A program made the position numbers and the translations under genes. A stretch of DNA of 26,035 bases from the NCBI GenBank assembly GCA_008931825.1, contig QXVZ01025850.1, positions 4,403 through 30,437 of the forward strand, read 5' to 3'. Numbering within the stretch: the stretch's first letter is position 1; every line of letters begins with the position of its first letter. Below, piece by piece: positions 1-12,700 of this stretch. This DNA is from Phallusia fumigata (Eukaryota; Chordata; Ascidiacea; Phlebobranchia; Ascidiidae). The notes under the pieces were generated by a model. The model saw nothing but the letters and a program-made list of their open reading frames with translations. It had not been told where the DNA came from and made no database searches.

Positions 1-345
1 TTTTAGGGGGCTAGTGGGGTAACCGTTGGGATATGGGGTCAAACAACACTAATGACACAACTCCATGACCATATCTACCAACAGTAAAAGTTTCATCCAA
101 ATCCGCCAAACATTTGATGCCAAAGTGCACAGACATAATGCAAGGAAATATTTCACCCTTTTGGGGGCTAGCGGGGTAACCCTTGGGGCTAAGAAGTCAA
201 TCGAAATGGATGGCACATCTCCATAACCATATCTTCCAGCTGTGAAAGTTTCATCCAAATCCATCAAACATTTCATGCCAAAAGTGCGTGGACAAGCTGC
301 AGGGCAGAAAAAAGAAAAAAAGGAAGGGGACCCATAATTAGGCGT
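1..345. repeat. Two tandem copies of a ~158-bp dispersed repeat (family A)
   Basis: Unit 1 (1-158) and unit 2 (159-~310) both start ttttrggggg-ctagyggggtaac and share ccatraccatatctwcca and agtttcatccaaatcc. The second unit runs into an A-rich stretch and ggggacccataatta, an end also seen at about 6816. Related copies lie at 4005-4205 and 7182-7395. Confidence 0.75.
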
Positions 346-546
346 TGTGGAATGTCATGAGTATTTCTTTTCGAATCCTATTCTATTCACCATACAACAT
401 TTAAAAAGAATTTTAAGGATATTTTTTGACCATTTTAGTCACATACTAAATGTTTACAACTATTTAACCAGGCTAAAGTGAAAAAATACATTTTTTTGTA
501 AACCAAACGCGAAATGATTAAACAAACTCGACTGTTCACCACGAAA

Positions 547-703
547 TTATTTATCTTCAAATTCATTTAACTGATAAACTAGGTACCTTTGCTTTTGACC
601 ATTTTTCCACGACGGTGGAGACAAAAAGCTGTCAGTATGTGTGTTGTTGTTGTTGCTGTTACCCGGTTTGCCTTTGGACGTTCCATTTGCTGGAGGCACT
701 ACG
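547..703 (-). CDS. BLTP1: BLTP1 exon 36, putative terminal exon with stop
   Basis: Acceptor gcgaatacag, in phase with exons 34 and 35. It encodes a Pro/Gly/Asn linker (VVPPANGTSKGKP and a run of four Asn), then SFLSPPSWKNGQKQRYLVYQ and a short acidic end before TAA at 547-549. The motif-like end looks like a true C-terminus. A donor-like AAAG|GTACCT (last exon base 587) leaves open that the gene continues to the left. I see no canonical AATAAA close downstream. Confidence 0.6.
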
Positions 704-3700
704 CTGTATTCGCACAAACGTATTTCTTGTTAGTTCAATGAACGGAGTGAAGAAATGTAAGGACAATGATTTTTCTCAATTTTAATGTTTTAGGTACATG
801 GTTTACAATTTAAAACAGTTTCAAAAGGAAGATACAAGCCAGTACTTATGTGTAAAACATTTTCTGCGTTTCGAAAAACGCTGCTGTCGTCATCAGGAAT
901 GACTCGGAATAGCGGCGCAAAGGTTCTTGTCGCGGTACATAAAAGGAGCAACAACCGTCAAAGTACGCATTGTGCGTAACCACACAAGTACTGCCTTGTT
1001 TCTCATTATTGGGGTAAGTTTAAGTTGTTTTACAAAACAATAAATGTGAACAACTACTTCCAAAGCAATGCGACTAAACGTCTAAAGCGAAATTTTAAAT
1101 AATGGACTATTGCATCCCACAAGCACCATAGCGTTTTGCTGACCATGCAAAACATCATCACACGAACAACGTTGTAAAGAAATGGCTTTTTCACACATGG
1201 AAATTTTTAATTCGAATTATTAGTAAATTTACTTGTTTGTATCTTGACATTCTGTGATGATTGTATCAACGATTGAAGCGTTGAAGTTGAAGCCTTGGAA
1301 CAGAAGAATGGGAGGGTCTGACCTTGCAAATGACCTTCGCTTGCTCCTACAAGGTCAAATCGGTTGGGTTAAGGACACCAACACCATTTTTTTCATATCG
1401 CCAGTGCAATTTTACTGTTGAACTTGATTTGTATTTGACTTTGAAAAAAGTTTGTGCCCTAATAACTTTCTTCACATAAATGTGGCCAGCAACGCTTAAA
1501 TAGTTGGGCAGGCCTGTTGTCTTACACAGTCTAACGCTTTTCCAATACTTGAAGCAAACTTACGATCTATCCCGTCTTGACCTCTGGAACGAAGCTTCTC
1601 TGGTGTAAAGTTTATCGGGATTCTGCTTGTCTATTCTGTAAAAAAAATAATATTGTTGAATTCACAATCAATACGTGGATATTTAGCCGAAGGTGTTGCG
1701 TTTTACCTCATAGATTTCAAGTTTACTTTCAGCATCAAACTGCCGGAGCATAGAGATCGTACAAAGTTGGATGAGTCGTCGGTATCAATTTCCCGCTGAA
1801 AGCCGATGTGCTTCATGAAGTGTTCAAATTTTTCCTTAAAAAGGTTAAGAAAACAAATCACGAATCGTAAACATTAAAAGCAAACTTTAACTTTTGGTAT
1901 ACAAGTCATTCGCTAAGAATGCAGGCATAGTAAGCAAATTCTATTTTAACTCGTGGTTTATCCTGGAAGCAATAAATATTTTAATACTACTAAAACTTTT
2001 AAAAAGAGTAACTGACGTAGTAAGACAGGGCCAAACATATATAATTAACCGGATGAGACCGCAGGCGGCACCATTTATCACAAGTTGGTTTTGCAAGTCG
2101 TATCAAAAACATTGACAATTAAAAATAGGAAAAAACGCTGCGTTTTTCACAGAAAGAAAAGTATAGCGTTACTCGTTTCAACATCCTAGCGCCATTGTTA
2201 CGTCACGAATAATTAATTAGGAAAAAACCTCCACGCGGGCCGCATAATTTCTATTTGCGGGTCGTATTTGGCCCGCGGGCCACAGGTGTCACACCCCTGG
2301 TCTAAAACTCGAGTATTCGGTTTATTATTTAGACTCGTACTTGTGAATTCGGAAAGCTTTCTGGCGTGATGTCGGCTGGTTTGAAGTTGAAAAGTGTAGA
2401 GTTGGTCGCGGCCTCTGGACCACGTTGTTCGCCAAAGCTGAAGAAAATNATTAATTAGGAAAAAACCTCCACGCGGGCCGCATAATTTCTATTTGCGGGT
2501 CGTATTTGGCCCGCGGGCCACAGGTGTCACACCCCTGGTCTAAAACTCGAGTATTCGGTTTATTATTTAGACTCGTACTTGTGAATTCGGAAAGCTTTCT
2601 GGCGTGATGTCGGCTGGTTTGAAGTTGAAAAGTGTAGAGTTGGTCGCGGCCTCTGGACCACGTTGTTCGCCAAAGCTGAAGAAAATAAAAGTTTCAGAGT
2701 CAGTGACGTCACCACAGCGGATTAAGCATAAAATGAGACTGTTGTTTGACTTGAATACAATTTTGCGTTGAAATTAGGCAATTATGTTTTTCACGTAAAG
2801 CTATTGGTTTTATTTAAGCAATTTTTAGTGCTGTTTTTTAGCCAGGGGTTGTACTCTACATCAAGTACATTTGTTATTTTTTTGTCCAAAATCTGTACTC
2901 TACACCAAGTCAATTTTTTATGTTTTTTGTATTCAGTCTTTATATACTAGATCAGTAATTTTTTGTAGCCAAACTTTGTACACTACATCAAGTAACAATT
3001 TTTATAAGTTGTGCAGTCAGACGTTATGTACTACATCAAATATTCTTTTAATTATTTTTTTGCAGCCAGACTTTATATCCCGCAGCAAGCCAACTTTCAC
3101 CCACTTTCTGCAGCAAATAAGTTGCTTACTTTCACCCAAACAACTGCAACACTCACCTCCCACGCTGCGCCTCCACGTCAGAGTTCTGCATCCAACTAAA
3201 ACAAAACGAAAGTAATATTGCCAATAAAAATTCAATATTTCTACATTTTTTAGATTCGTACCAGACCTGCAGTAGCACTCCAACCTGATCAAAGACCCAT
3301 TTGTTTCGATTTAAACACGGTATATGAGTGTGTTGTAATAATGTCGTGACAGTAACATGTATTGACAAGAATAATCCCAGTCTTATAAATTTGCCTTTTC
3401 GAAATTTCAGTAAATTAGTCTATACAATTCGGCGTTTAAAAACGTACATTTCTCTCAAAATATAACTAGTAAATTCCTTCGCAACTTTATCTCAAAAAGC
3501 CAAAAAAACGCAGCCCATATAAGGTCAGAATATCGTAAGTTAATGTTTTAGGCGCATAATGCTTCTTTACCTGTACATGCTTTGTTGCTGCTTGTAAACC
3601 AACTCCTGTGCCGCTGTTGGGGATTGCGTTCTTTCCGCTGGGTGGCGCTGGAGGGATGGACGTAGCATGGGACTTTCCCGCGTGTGCGATCTTCGGTTTG

Positions 3701-6700
3701 CCTCTGGATACGTGATACAATGGTTTTAATGTTGGAAGATCACCAAACACAACAAAAAGTGCAGAGTTAAGTTGTGAAAGAGTCGTCTTAACAACAAAAA
3801 TCGATTTTCAATCTGTCACATTATTTTTGACAATTATTTTGGAATAAAAGTAACATGCTTTACCACTAAGAGATAATTTAAGACCCACCGCCTTAAACCA
3901 TTAGGGCTTAAAAAATTTTATTTGCTAATTTTTTCTGAACTAAAAGGCCTGGTAAAATTTTATATTTTAGGTGACAGCCATTAAGTCTTTCTGTTTCCTA
4001 ATGTTACGTTTTGGGGGCATGGGGTAACCGATGGGTGAACTGGGGTAAAAAGTTGTCAGTGCACACCTTTAGATACGCATCTATCATGTGCGAAAGTTTA
4101 AAGAAATTTAAATGACTTCCTAATCAGGAACAAACTGGCGTTAGGCCGAAAAAAAAACAGAATAAAAACTGTGTATGTGGCCTTTATAGAAGAGGAACCA
4201 TTATTATTTCAGGTAATCTAGGTTTAAACCTGGCGTCAGCAGGGGCTGCTTCCCGGAGTCGTTCATTCGTTGCTGCTGACTGGCTGTGGGTTCAACCAAC
4301 ATCGAAAGTTCGAGACTTCCATCAAACTTGATCCCTGGCCGACTGCTGCCACTGATGTTTCTGAAATACGGAGTTAACTTGAATTTAGTGAGGGAGTCGG
4401 ACTCGCATATTGGAAGACTCGTTACGAGTTGCCTCCAGAAAAATTGACGAGTCGGTACTCGTTTTAACTCGAGTTTGTAAGCTAGTAAAATCGGAGTCAT
4501 TTTAAAACAATAGATCTGTAGAAAAAAGCATTATCGTTTTAATGATTAAGTAGAAGCAATGCCATTAAGTTTTTTGCTCCAAAAATCACGAAAATTAAAA
4601 GCTTTTGAAAAAATATTTCTTTAGTCTATCATTACTTTTTGAAAAGAATTTAGCAAGAAAACGATTGTAGATTGTGGTAAAATTTACCAGGACTTACAGA
4701 ACAAAGTGGGCACAAATTAATAAAAATTGTGTAAATCCGTGGTTTTTAATCTGTGTGTAAGGATGTCGCACAACAATTCCGTTTCATAGATTAACTGTTT
4801 TGTATCAATAAATACAACTTAGATACCAAGTGTCTTTATAAAATTCTCATCGTTTGTGCGTCAAAAGTCCAACAAATTCTTCTATAGGCGTCGCATCACA
4901 AAAACTTTAAGAAAAACTAGAGTAAATTTAATGCTACAGCGTAAAAATTAACCACATACTTAGGTTCAGAAGTGCTGCTGGTTTTCTTCCGTGACTTTCC
5001 AGCAGCTTGAAGGGGAAAATTGCTGACCACCTCATGCCACTGCGCCACTGTTATCTGGAAACCTCTTTCCATGGTCACCAATGCCGGTGGGTCATCCAAC
5101 GACGCTTCCAGTGACGTCAGCTCCGCGGGGTTAAGCAAAAACCGCTGGAGGGCGTCGCAGAGCTTAAAGCTTGAATCTTCTCTGATTGATCTGAAAACAG
5201 ATTTGGTGTTTTTTGCGTACATGTTAATACTCGGTGCTTTGGTGAGGATGCTTTTGGTTGTTATGACGTCACGCATACATGACGTAACACAGGTTAGTCG
5301 CAATTTTGTTGTGATTTAAAACTACATAGTTCCCGCTTTTGACAATTCGGTAAAATCTTGTAAATAAAAGAAGCGAATTATGTGTTTAAACTTTTGCAAG
5401 TCATTATACGATTTTCCCAAGATTTTCTGTCGGGCTCCAAGCATCAAAAACAGCAATGATCTGCACCTTTTCTAGTAGTTTCTGTTTCAAGACCTTTGAA
5501 AAACGATTTTTGCAATTTATTTAAAACATTGTGATAGAATTGTACACGCTACACTGGGCTTTGTTTTAAGCAGGCTTTCCTAAATAAAACTGATTAAATT
5601 TTTGCGTGCGTTAACCGATAAAAAGAGTGAAAAAAAATCTCTCCCCTTTGTGGAAGGGCACCCATATTCAGTTGTTGAGCCTACATGACTCATTTAAAAG
5701 TTTGTTCGTACTTTGAAAGTTCCGACAGGGCGCCGAATTTATGCTTTTTGGCTTCCCACAATTTCCGCCCCGACTCGGGTTCGTTGATCGCCTTCTCTAG
5801 CGCCATCACGAGGCTGGCGTTTACGACGGCATACTTCCGCGTTTGGCGCTGTTTTTCAAATCTGTCTAGTGAACCAACGAGGCGATCCAAAGGGTCAAGC
5901 CAGGCCGAAACACTTGGTGCAATCGATGTGAGCAAGTTCCAAGTCCTACAGGAACGACTGTAAGAAATGTAAGCAGATGATTTTTTTTACTGTGTATTGG
6001 TTATTGAGTAAGTCGAGTCAGGATCGCAGGAGTGTAATTAACTGAACCTGTTAGTTGAAAATAGCACTGCTTTATTATAAGTACGTCAGAATTTAAAAAG
6101 TACATAAATTTCAATTTGATAATTGAGGAAATAGAAATGTGGTCTGAACAGAGATGCTGTATAGTAAACAGTACCTCCACTTCAATGCTTGTGATGACGA
6201 CAACGGAGTGACGACGTTCAGCCACACGAGGTCGACGTTAAGCACGCCGTTTGTCACGTGATCTTCCGTTGCCCCTTTGCCGACATCCGCTGTAACACCA
6301 AGGTACACTGTTGACGGCTGTTTGATCATTACGAAGGTGAAGCGAAACACAAACCTGTCGGGACGGTGGCGTCTTCAAAATGAACGTGAAAACTTTCGTC
6401 AGGATTGCTTCGAGGAAGGGCTTGGAATGCAAAAAGAAATACTTGACACATTCGAAGGTTATGACTTGAAGAGTAGTTAAATTAAAAATATAACTGCCAG
6501 CGAGCTTGTATTTATTGTAAACGTTCCTACAATCGCTGTTGTCATCAAATGTGCAAATAGTGACCACAGCGATTACTAAAACGTTTGTATTCAATTATTC
6601 ACAATGTACAAGCTCTCCGGCAGTTATGTTTTTGATACAACTACATTCAATGTTCCTGTTCGATTTTGCACTGATGATGACAACAGCAATTGTTGAAAAT

Positions 6701-9700
6701 ACAACGTATTCACTATTTACACGCTCTATACAAGAAATTTAAACAACTCCTTCTTGACCAAAACGTGGGAACAAACTCGCCTTAGACAGAAAAGAAATAA
6801 GAAAAAAACAGAAGGGGACCCATAATTACTGAGGGGGTTTGATGGTTTGTGATTTCAAAGTTGCACTAAATTGAAAAAAAGAATCACTGCAATAAGTTGA
6901 TAAAGCAACGTTTAGGTACATACATCTGTCTAAAAATTGTTTAAATGCATATTGCGATAAGTTACAAGATTGTTACCTAGTTTGTCCTTGACCAGGAGTG
7001 ACTCTCGACGAACCGTCTTTTCACTGCCAACTTGTTTAACGATATTTGCAACCACAGTCTTACACCCCGCTTCGATGGTCACCCAACCCCAAGGTTTAGG
7101 GGGAGGCTGTCGTCTTTTCTGGGGGGTCGCGAGTGCTACAATAACAACACGTTTTCTGTTAAAGACTGGAGATAAAAATTTTACGTTTTGGGGGCCTGTG
7201 GGGTCAATGGATAGGTCAACTGGGGTCAAAAGGTACAGCGCGTAACTTTAGATAACTGTCCACCACGTGTGTGAATTTAAAGAAATTTAAACGAGTTTTT
7301 CTTGGCTAAATGAGAGCAACAAACTGACGTTGGATATAAAAATAAAGACAAAAATATAATATGTGTCCCCTTTGGAAGAAAACCATAATAAAAATAGAAA
7401 ACCGTAAGAAAATCAAAAACTATCTCCACCGACCTTCGTACTCCTCTACTGAGGCTTTGACGTCAGGCAAGATGACGTCATCGTCAAATTGAAACGAGGC
7501 GCGGCAGCTGCGGTCCGGGATAGAAATCATACTCGTTCTTTCGGGGAGTTTCCCGTTCTCGCTGAGCACGCGAAGTTGGAGAGCGACAGAGTCGACTGAC
7601 ACGTGACCGATGAAGTCAAACACCGTGACGTCAGCATTGTCGTCATTGGTTTCCGAAACCTTGGGATGTAAAAAATATGTATACATGGGGCAATTATGGG
7701 GGAATTTCAAAATACTCAAAAAAATCTCAAAAATAGGTAGGAAACAAAATACTCGGACTTGAAGAGTAGCTAAAATAAAAACATAACTTTCACAGCATAG
7801 TGAATACATTTTATTGCAAACTATTCAAAATTTTATGCACTGATGATGACAACATGGACTCGTAATAAACTACACCAATCTTTCACTCACCCTGCCACCG
7901 GTTTTCGCTTTCGATTCATTGCTCTTGCTCGATGTTGTTGAGATTTTTCGCTGCTTGGTGAGGATTTTTGACAACATTTTGTTGTGCTTGCTGTTCAACT
8001 CGAAGTGAATGTCAACCTGGTCAAGCCTGCGTAAAGAAACGAGTTTGTAAAATAGCTAAAGGCATAAATCACGGTTAAAAACTTGGTATGTTTAAATTGC
8101 TTTCTTAACAAAGCTGGTTGTACTAATTTTAGGAAAGAAAATAAAAATATATAAAAACAGGCTTGGATTTAGATACAAAATTCACAGTTTTAATCTCAAT
8201 AAGAAGATACAAGCAAGTACTTGATATCAGTGTTTGGTTAATTACAAATACTGGCTTGTCTCTTATTTTTCGTGAATTTAACGTCAAAAAACTCATGATA
8301 ACAACAGTGCCAAACATTAAAATAATAAAATGCGTCAAAGCATATACTGCTAATAAAATAAAACAACCACCTGATTGAAAGTATCGACATAGCCGGGTTG
8401 GGAAGTAGTTTGTTGATGTGCAGGTTGAACACGGGATCGTCACCCAGCGTGGCTTGTACAACGTTCACACATAAAGAATCCACACACAGCTGGATCTGAA
8501 AACCGGGTTTGATGACGTCCTCATTTCCAGCACGTGCATCTGAAACAAAAAAGTTTTTTGAATCTGTAAAGGTCAGGACGGGATTTGTGTGAAAGCTAAA
8601 CATGCTATAGCTTATGGACCCACTTTCTCGGGGGTATGGAAAACACAACTACAGTGTCATTTGTCGATAACCGCGGGCTAACGTTTGAGTAGGGATGTTC
8701 AAAGTAGAATATCGAATCCTGAGGATTCGAATCCGTGCAGATTAGAATCCAAATTTGCCGTTTATATCGGGTAATTGGAACCGAAAATATTTTTTCAAAA
8801 ACAGCGTGTAAACGAGGGTGCGCAATTTGTCTGCCTTTTGTGTGAATGCGAGCGACATTCACAGACGCAACAGCGACGAAACTGCACCGTTCGTTTCCTT
8901 GTTAGCTAATGCTAGCCGCGCGAGTTTAGCGTGAAAGTTAAAAATAACCCTACTTGGGCGCAACGAGTAACGGGACGATCGCAACGATTTTTTGCAGCAT
9001 TAGCAAAAAATTAAATGCATCGTTAAGTGTGCAACTTGTTTTAGTTATGTATTTGTGGTGGTATCGGGGCGGAAAATAAGAGTTGCCTTACAAACGTTTG
9101 TTTTCAATCTTTATACGTAACTGTAACTACTGCACGTCCGACATTGTTTAGAGATGAAAAATCACCCTTGGGTTACAGAAGATGTAATAGAAAAAACGGG
9201 GTACCCTATAAATATCAAATAAACATTGTTGTTTTGTTACATACAATTTTGTGTGTCATCTTGCCAAAATTGATATAAGACTTGGATTCGAAACAACTAT
9301 TCTAGAATATTCTGCTTTGAACATCCCTACGTTTGAGCCAATCGCACGCGATCAGTGTTCGGCAAACGTAGAAATGACAAATTTTCAGTCTTCTCACCTT
9401 CTTCTTGTACAGACTTGAGGACTTTGTGTGCGGTGGAGGCATCGGTGACACATCCCTCCTGGAGCGCAGAGAGGACAGCAAGAGGGTGTTGCCAGGCAAC
9501 CATGGATTGAGCGGCTTCAACAATCTGATGCAGGGTTTCCAGAAGGAACGGAGTGACTTGCACGTTGACCGAATCCTGAAAGATGTTTTTTGAACCATTA
9601 GTCTTAAGTCTCGTTAAAAAATGAGACTAGATGAACACCTCAACGACGCAACGTTTTTTCTTTTTTGGCGAGTTTTATTAATCAAATTGGAAGTTAAATG

Positions 9701-12700
9701 CAGGAACAGTATAGTTTTAAAGTATGAAACAAGTGGGCCTCGCACATATGTGTCGAAAATTCTCCAAGAAAAACCATGAGATGCTCGGTTTTGCTTTTTA
9801 GGCTCGTTCCTTGTTTTAAACACTTATTTTTTGGTTTGAAAAACAGTGTGTGGGGAAAAAATTGGCAAAACGTTAAAAAAGTTGGTTGGGCATTTGTGGG
9901 TTGCCAGTATTTGTTTGTTTCCAAACTTACAATGTGTCTGATGTTCACAACAAATTTTGACATGATCACCTGAAGTTGTTGCCAAACATATCAAAGATAG
10001 TTTAACCAAAATCATAGCTAGATAACACGTATATAGTGAATACATTGTATTGCAACTATGCACTTGTGATGACAACAGCGATTGTCGAAAAACTTCAAAA
10101 ATAAGATCTCTGGCAATTATGTTTTTAAAAAGGCTACTATTTAGGTCCGTATCTTGTGTTTTAAGATAAAAAATATCATCTACCTTGACATGAAGTTTAA
10201 TGTTGGTGCTGTTAAATTTTTCCTCATCCGTCTGGTTCAACACATCCATAGAATATCTTCGATTCGCCGAGTAGTCCTGCTCGCGTTTCTTTACAATCAC
10301 TGAAGCGTGAACGCCCGGTGTAAGTTCACTGAAGCGTATAACCGGTGAATCTGAGACCTCGTCGCTTAGCAACGCCTTGGAACTCGGCAAAATCTGCTCG
10401 TAGGACCTGAACAATTCGCTTGATGAGTCCAAAGCCTGTTTTTTTACGGACAGTTTCCTTATAGGCGTCTTTAAGATCGCTTTATTTGTGTCTAACAACG
10501 TGTCGGGGGTTATTTCAAGGACATCGGGTCGAGTGGCAACAGCGCCATCTGTGGCCAAGATGTGTAAGCCTTTGTCGGATGAGTCTCCGCTCTTGGTGGA
10601 TGTCGTGTCCTCCACATCCGACTCCGCTGAGAAGTAAGCTCCGGAGCTGATGGAGGACGTGCTCTTAAAGTCCGACTCCGCAGAGCAATAGAGATTTGAT
10701 TCAGTCGAGCGCTTGTAAAAGTCCGAAGAAGAGCTTTTCATTTTGGCCAACATTTTCGGCCGGTTCGCGGGCCGTTCGGCGTCCAAGCCGGCCATTAGAG
10801 CAGCGCCTGCAGAGAGGTGAGCCTTGTCAAGATTCAGAGAGACGGGCCTCGGTAATTCGATTGCTTTTTCCTCTTCTTCTTGCTGGTGAGATGAAATAGG
10901 TTTTCCATCCACTTTGTCATTGTTTTGGACCCAGCTTCGGGCAAGCAGCTTTCTTCCATGAACCAAAAGACTCATACCTAAAAATATTTTGTGCGGATTA
11001 GTTTAAAAATTTTTTCTGGATTGCTGCTTTTTAAGTGGAAATTTCTATGACACATTTGACATGTTTCTTATATGTTGTGTTAAACAAACAACACGAACGA
11101 ACCACAGTGTTTAAGAAGATTGGAACTGTAATTTTTAAATTTAAAGAATTAAGTTTTTAAGTACACTTTTCTTCAAATGTTTTAAGGCTATAATCCTTAT
11201 GAATACATTTTAGTGCAAACTTTTAACATTTTTACGTCATTTTTAAGATAGAATTTTTAATAAATACCCTTATTGCAAACGTTTGAACAATTTTAATTCA
11301 TTGAAAAGATATAACTTTATTGGTTAAAAATTTTTGCAAACGTATAAAAAAGATTGTCAATTTTAAACAATTTACATTTCAATTTTCCTAGGATGTTAAG
11401 TTATTTAGCCCGAACACTAAGAGGCGAAGGCCGGCTTTAATGTCTTAAACAGCCTGAAAAGTCCAAGTCCCTACCGAAGTCCATCCCGGTATCAAACACA
11501 TCTTCCTCTTCAAACGACTCGCCCAACGCGTCAGTGACGTCATCGGCAGCGCTGACGTAATGCGAAAGCGCGACGCTCTTCTGTTTGTGCGCTTGTTGTT
11601 GGTCGTAGAAGAAAGTTGGGTGTTTTGTGGTTAGGGGGGTGAAGAAGGAGCACCCCCACGACTTCATACTTCGCACGTTGTCTAGCAGTGACGTCACACC
11701 CGAACTGGCTCGCCGCGCCAGCGATTCGTCTGCTGCACTCTAGCGGATGAAAAAAAGTTAGTTTTATGGCGTATGGTGCAGAAAACACTAAATTGTAGAA
11801 ATGTATTTTAGAGATTTTGAGAAATTAATTTTCGGCCATGTTTTGCGCATGAAAACTGTTAAAACTTTCTACTTTTCGCAAAAGAAAAACAAACCAAAAC
11901 CAATTTATTTGGTTCAACAATACTTCACAAACAACACGTCGGTCAACAATGGACTTTATCCGCCTTTAGCAGAAACAACAATACTTCGCCCGACATTCTC
12001 AACCTTTTATTTTTTGGACACCGTTTAATTCGTAAATAGCATGTTTATGTCAGTTTATTAAGAAGAGAAACTAACCTCTAACAATTGATAAACTTTTTGA
12101 TAAATTACATTTTAAACAAAATTCTGCCTCTAGTTAGGAAATCCCCACGGTTGAGAACCACTGGCCAAAATCAACTCCCGTTTTCAATAGACCGTCAGCA
12201 AAGCGAGATAGCTTTATTTACCTCCCAGAGAAAGTCGAGTCGTCGGGTTTTTCTGTCGTGGAACTTGAGGAAGTCCTCCTGCATCTCGTTCAGCTTGTAC
12301 TCGTCGGTTGCCATGGTTACTTGCGCGATCAGTGGACCGAAACCGACTTCGCCGGCGTCGAGATATTCTCCAACGTTTCCGCCTGAGAACAACAACAAAC
12401 ACGATTGCGCTATTTGTTCATGTAAACTACAAGAAAAATCACAACATAACTTAGACATCTAAAGCGAATTTGACAAGTTTCTGAACAATAAGCTTTGGCA
12501 GCAACAGTTTTTTTTCCTGTTTTGATTTTATGTTTTTAAAATCTAAAGACCAAGCCGCAATTCGATGTTAAAAATCATCCTAACCAGCGCAAAAGCAATT
12601 CATTTTGCTGAATGTTTAGGATTCTTTCTTAAGTTCTTACTGGTTATCACACAGAAAGTTGCAAAGATCACAGCTCGTGTGAATGCACTGAAGTTTACCA

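Larger units (their letters stand above)
2212..2448. repeat. 237-bp direct repeat, copy 1 (ends at N 2449)
   Basis: Read by eye it is identical to 2450-2686. It contains a hAT-like element end and exon 32, and is separated from copy 2 by one N. Best read as the unmerged end of a contig. Confidence 0.9.

Noticed and set aside
2871-3215. 114-residue plus-strand frame
   Set aside because: Its Phe/Leu/Ser-rich sequence is a translation of the T-rich ~48-bp tandem repeat.
4917-5303. 128-residue minus-strand frame taken as one gene
   Set aside because: Only 4960-5190 is coding; the rest is intron, shown by the ctgttttcag acceptor, phase fit and loss of protein-like sequence.
9824-10975. 383-residue minus-strand frame as an independent gene starting at 10975
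   Set aside because: It is exon 20 plus read-through into the following intron; the ATG is internal and the donor at 10184 ends the coding part.
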